DNA of 64,000 nt, from NCBI GenBank assembly GCA_900708905.1, contig CAADRB010000047.1:906225-970224 (forward strand), written 5' to 3'. Below the pieces are notes generated by a model, which worked only from the letters and a program-made list of their open reading frames with translations, had not been told where the DNA came from and searched no databases. The stretch is from Hymenolepis diminuta (taxonomy: Eukaryota; Platyhelminthes; Cestoda; Cyclophyllidea; Hymenolepididae). Every line of letters begins with the position of its first letter. Within the stretch, counting starts at the first letter, position 1. Below are positions 60,342 through 64,000 of the stretch, piece after piece. The position numbers were made by a program, and so were the translations under genes.

Positions 60342-63300
60342 CTAGCATAATACTGTAAATGCTTCAGTTTCTCCTTCGAAGTCATGCTTTCCGTGAATGC
60401 CTCGCGATGTTCCAAAGTGTCGGATTCGGTAAGTTCCAGGTTGACATTCTCGGAAAGGGGAGTCGAATGTCCATTCGATTTCGGCCACGTAGAACCAAGG
60501 AGGAAAGAGATGCACTCTCCTGGTCCATGTAAATCTAGACAAGATTATCGTTATTAAAGGTGAAAATCAACTGTTTTACTTCGTTTCCCAATCAGCATCG
60601 GTGTGGACAACGACCCAATCACCAGATTCTTCCTTCTTTTCAATAGTTAGGTGGGTTGCGTTTGTTCGGAAGTTATTCCTTGGGTCTCCGGTTATAAATT
60701 CGACGGTGACTTTCTTGTCAACCTATAGAAGATAAACCACTTCGTAATTGAATTCGGCTTTACCTACCTTTCGATAGACGTTCTTGGGGGCTTTCCAGAC
60801 TTCTCCAAAGCTGTGAAAAGGTGGACGAATGTCGAAGAAGCCCGGAAGAGTTATACCGAACATTCTGTTCAGTAGAAATGGTGGCTCAGGTCCGCCTACA
60901 AGATGTCCTTTCTATGAACAGATAAAGGTGTTTTAATTTGGGAGAGCTCGGTGTGCTTCCATGGTTTCAGGTAGAACTAACGCACCTCCATTATGGAGTT
61001 AGCAAGTATGCGGAACTGTTGAATGTAGGCTTGAAGTGTATGTGGACCGTAGATTGTTGAGGCGCCTTCGTATCGTTGTACCTAGTGCGAAGAGGAAACA
61101 GAATATAGCTCTATCCTTGACCAATAGTCCTCGCACCTGATTTATAATAACTATTCAAATCGTTGATTACGACGAGGGGGTGTGTTATAAAGCCAACTGA
61201 TTCTGATCGGTAGAATGAATTGATCTTTAGCTTAAGGACTGGTCCAACCAAGAGAGAATGGAAACGAAATGAGGAGAAGCGATTGAATAAGTTCTATTTA
61301 ATGATTGTTCAATTGGCCCTCCTTTCGGCTATCTGTGCAGTGACTGCATTTATTTGGGTTTCTTTCTCATTTACTTAATTAGAAGAACTTTTGCAGCTAA
61401 AAAATAAAATTAGGTTATATATTGTAGTACAGAAGGTCATGAGGTTTCGCACTCGGTCTAAAGCCTTCTATTAACTACACTAAGTTACTATGCAAAACAG
61501 ATGAAAGTAAGAAAAGGATGGGAGGACAACGTGTGACATATTACGCTCAAAACCAAATCGCTTTGCGGAAAACATAAGGACTGACAAAGGACTAAATGAA
61601 GCGTACTTGAGGCGAAAACTAGTGGATTAAAAGAATTCAGGAATTACCCAGCTGTTGGTTGAGAAAAAAGAAAGAGGATTAAAATATTAACTAGCAGAGA
61701 ATACATTGTCAGGATGTATGAAATCCGCATTTATTGTAGCTAGAGAGAGAGAGAGAGAGAGAGAACGCGAAACGTTTATCATTGTATTTGTTTCTAGAAA
61801 ATGTAACTCTGTCTAAGGCTATGGTGACTGTATAAAATCACTGAAGAAAGGAACTTTTTTCTGGACTCAACCATTAAGTTCTGATTGATCATTGAAGAAG
61901 ATCCGGTAATAATAGTTTTACTCAAATGATTGTTAAGAAAATATGTTATTTGAAATATAGGCAGCCAAGAACTGTTACGTGAAACCCAAGGCCCCGGTTC
62001 TGTGACGGGGTCTTGAACGATTCACGAGACTGTAAGAAAACTTTGTGTCCTTCTCATGCAATTTTATTTTAAAAAAAGATGAAAAATTATTTGAAGTGAA
62101 AATTAACACCACCTTCTAAATCATTCTTTATAGCGGTAACGTGATAAAGCAAAATCTTATTCGGGATGACGATTACGTAGAATTGCTTTACGTGCAGGGA
62201 TGAAACAAAAATTCAGGTGACTCTTATAACACAATCAGCCCCTCGGAATATCATAAAAAAATTACAAGCTGAAGAAAGGTAAATAAATTGTGAGCATAAA
62301 CTTCAAAAATAAGAGAATATTTTCAGAGAGAAAGATATTGTACTTTTTGTAGATTATTTGGAGACACGGATAATTAATAAAAGAAAAATAAAAATATAAA
62401 ACCAACTAGATTAAGTTGCATAAGGGAGCATATCGATATTTCTGATGAGGGGGAATCAAAAACGAAATCCGTTATCCTCATGAAATTAAAGTCTATAATT
62501 CTCAAATTTGTCATACATTAATTTCGCCTTAATAAGGAAGATGAGCCAAATCCAGAAGAAATCGTTTTTTGTAGTCAATGAACAAGAAAATGATGGTGGC
62601 TGCCTGTTTTTAAGTCCACATTTTGGGACTGAGGAAGCAAAATCATACCAATTGGAGGAATCAATATTCAATGAGAGATATTACGACATATTACAATTTC
62701 TTCGACTTTTCTACTCAGATAACTTACGCCTAGTATATAAAGGAAAATGATGTGTCGCCTCCGAGAAGGGTTTAAGTAAAAGGGAGATTTTCAAATAAAG
62801 CGTATTTTACCTGATATTCTTCAAGAGTGGTCACATAATGTGTGTATAGATTCGTGAGTCCTGCCAGGACTATCACTGAGTTCTCTGGGAAAATCTGCAT
62901 AAAACACAAACAGTTATCTATATTAACATTATGCTTCATTACATTAATGTAAATTAAAGTTTCGATCGTTATCAACTTACAGTAGAAACTGCTCGAGCTA
63001 TCCGACGTCCGGACATTGTTGTAAATTCTCCAGGAAGACCAATGATCACCAGAGAACCTATCTTGAAGATTTGTGTCTCCACAATGCTGGGGTGCCAAGG
63101 TATCGGATAATTCATCTAAAATATACGAAAGCAAAAATCAAAGGGACTGTTGGAATTAGACAAGATGAATACATACTGATAAACGAAATCGAAAGTAACG
63201 AAAGTTCCAAATACCGGTATTAGATGTTTCATCTAACTAGTTGTAATGATCATTCATTGAAGTTAAAGACATGGTTATTCAACTCCACGCCTAACAGGAG

Positions 63301-63661
63301 CCTGTAAGATTAGCATACTGAAAAATTGATCTTATACTAAAGGAGATATGAATGCTACATCTATTCATTTGAAAGGTTAGTATCTAAATAATTTCTCAAA
63401 TCCTTCTCAACCATGTTTAAATGTTAAATAGTGATCGTAACAATCATTCATTAATCATGCCATTGCATAAAGCATGCCCTTCCTTCTAAGTATACTTTAC
63501 TGCTTATGGAAAGATAATACGGAACATTTTGTAGCATTTGTGACTTACCAGTCCAGTAGGAAGAAGAATCGGTTTCGGGGCATGACACTCTATCATTTCC
63601 TCTGTTATTTTTGTTAGTAGGGTAGTGATGAAAAGCCAAGGTTCCTTTCCTTTCAGCATTC
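60342..63661 (-). CDS. ASAH2: Neutral ceramidase, C-terminal part (continues past the right edge)
   Basis: Seven minus-strand exons are visible: 63661-63549, 63115-62981, 62894-62811, 61081-60986, 60911-60768, 60722-60580 and 60534-60342. They join in phase to about 300 C-terminal residues of a family usually near 700-780. Neutral ceramidase hydrolyses ceramide to sphingosine and fatty acid at the cell surface, in the lumen or outside the cell. Family blocks seen in order are ECHAPKPILLPTG, PWHPSIVETQIFKIGSL, LPGEFTTMSGRR, TNLYTHYVTTLEEYQ, QRYEGASTIYGPHTLQAYIQ, GGPEPPF, and the C-terminal beta domain with WVVVHTDADWETKFTW, CQPGTYRIRHFG and DFEGETEAFTV. The nucleophile-bearing N-terminal half lies beyond the window. 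Introns of 45, 45 and 74 nt alternate with longer ones. No exon could be found between 63662 and 64000. Confidence 0.94.
61742..61764. repeat. GA microsatellite
   Basis: An uninterrupted AG/GA dinucleotide run of about 23 nt within the 1.7 kb intron (61082-62810) of the ceramidase gene. Confidence 0.9.
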
Positions 63662-64000
63662 CTAAACACAAGAGACAAAAGTTCACAGTTAACGTAAATG
63701 GTTCAGTCACTGAATCAACTTTGATCTCAATCAGTAAAGCAAATTGACATTTATTTTTAATTATTTCTATAAGGCTTTGCGCTTATCATAGACAGAGAGA
63801 GACAAATATACACTGATTGATGTAGATTTTAAAATTCAATTTCCACGTTGTATTTTACTATCCAATTAGCCTCAGACTAATTTCTGCATCAAAAGTCCTT
63901 TAATCGATCATTCGAAACTCCAATGAGTCATTGAAACAATTAACATGACTCATGAAATACAAATTGCACTTCCTTTGTTTCGCTATTGGTCATTTTCACT

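Overview
The window is eukaryotic nuclear DNA: AT-rich, with genes split by GT-AG introns, many of them very short (33, 33, 45, 45, 68, 70 and 74 nt), long gene-poor stretches, a tRNA-derived SINE family and a decayed mariner transposon. All recognisable proteins are animal types: the helicase DDX47, heparan sulfate 2-O-sulfotransferase and neutral ceramidase. The tiny introns and AT-richness would fit a parasitic flatworm (tapeworm-like), but that assignment is inference.

Layout. 1-2.6 kb: one small plus-strand gene of unknown function with two coding exons. 2.6-26 kb: mostly empty, AT-rich DNA with one dispersed hairpin repeat (also present at the left edge), one SINE, a GC-rich CCAAT-containing island near 17.4-18.1 kb and a few low-confidence coding patches. 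26-36.5 kb: a minus-strand gene for a proline-rich protein ending in a possible PDZ ligand; its four 3' coding exons join in phase, and upstream mini-exons, a 5' UTR exon and a CCAAT-rich promoter near 36.4 kb are proposed. 42.5-43.5 kb: a fossil mariner-like element. 45.5-56.9 kb: the complete DDX47/RRP3-type helicase (seven coding exons, 573 residues) with six SINE copies in its introns, all in the transcribed orientation. 59.1-60.2 kb: a complete HS2ST gene on the plus strand. 60.3 kb to the right edge: the 3' part of a neutral ceramidase gene on the minus strand, tail to tail with HS2ST, so that their polyadenylation signals interleave.

How the genes relate. There is no operon or gene-cluster logic. 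DDX47 (nucleolar rRNA processing) and HS2ST (Golgi heparan sulfate modification) are divergent neighbours about 2.2 kb apart; HS2ST and ceramidase (sphingolipid breakdown) are convergent. I saw no CRISPR array, rRNA, intact tRNA gene or viral gene. The most unusual items are the pair of 33-nt introns in DDX47 (one stop-free and a multiple of three), the oriented SINE cluster, the hairpin repeat with a compensatory base-pair change, and the unrecognised genes at 1.5-2.6 kb and 26-36 kb.
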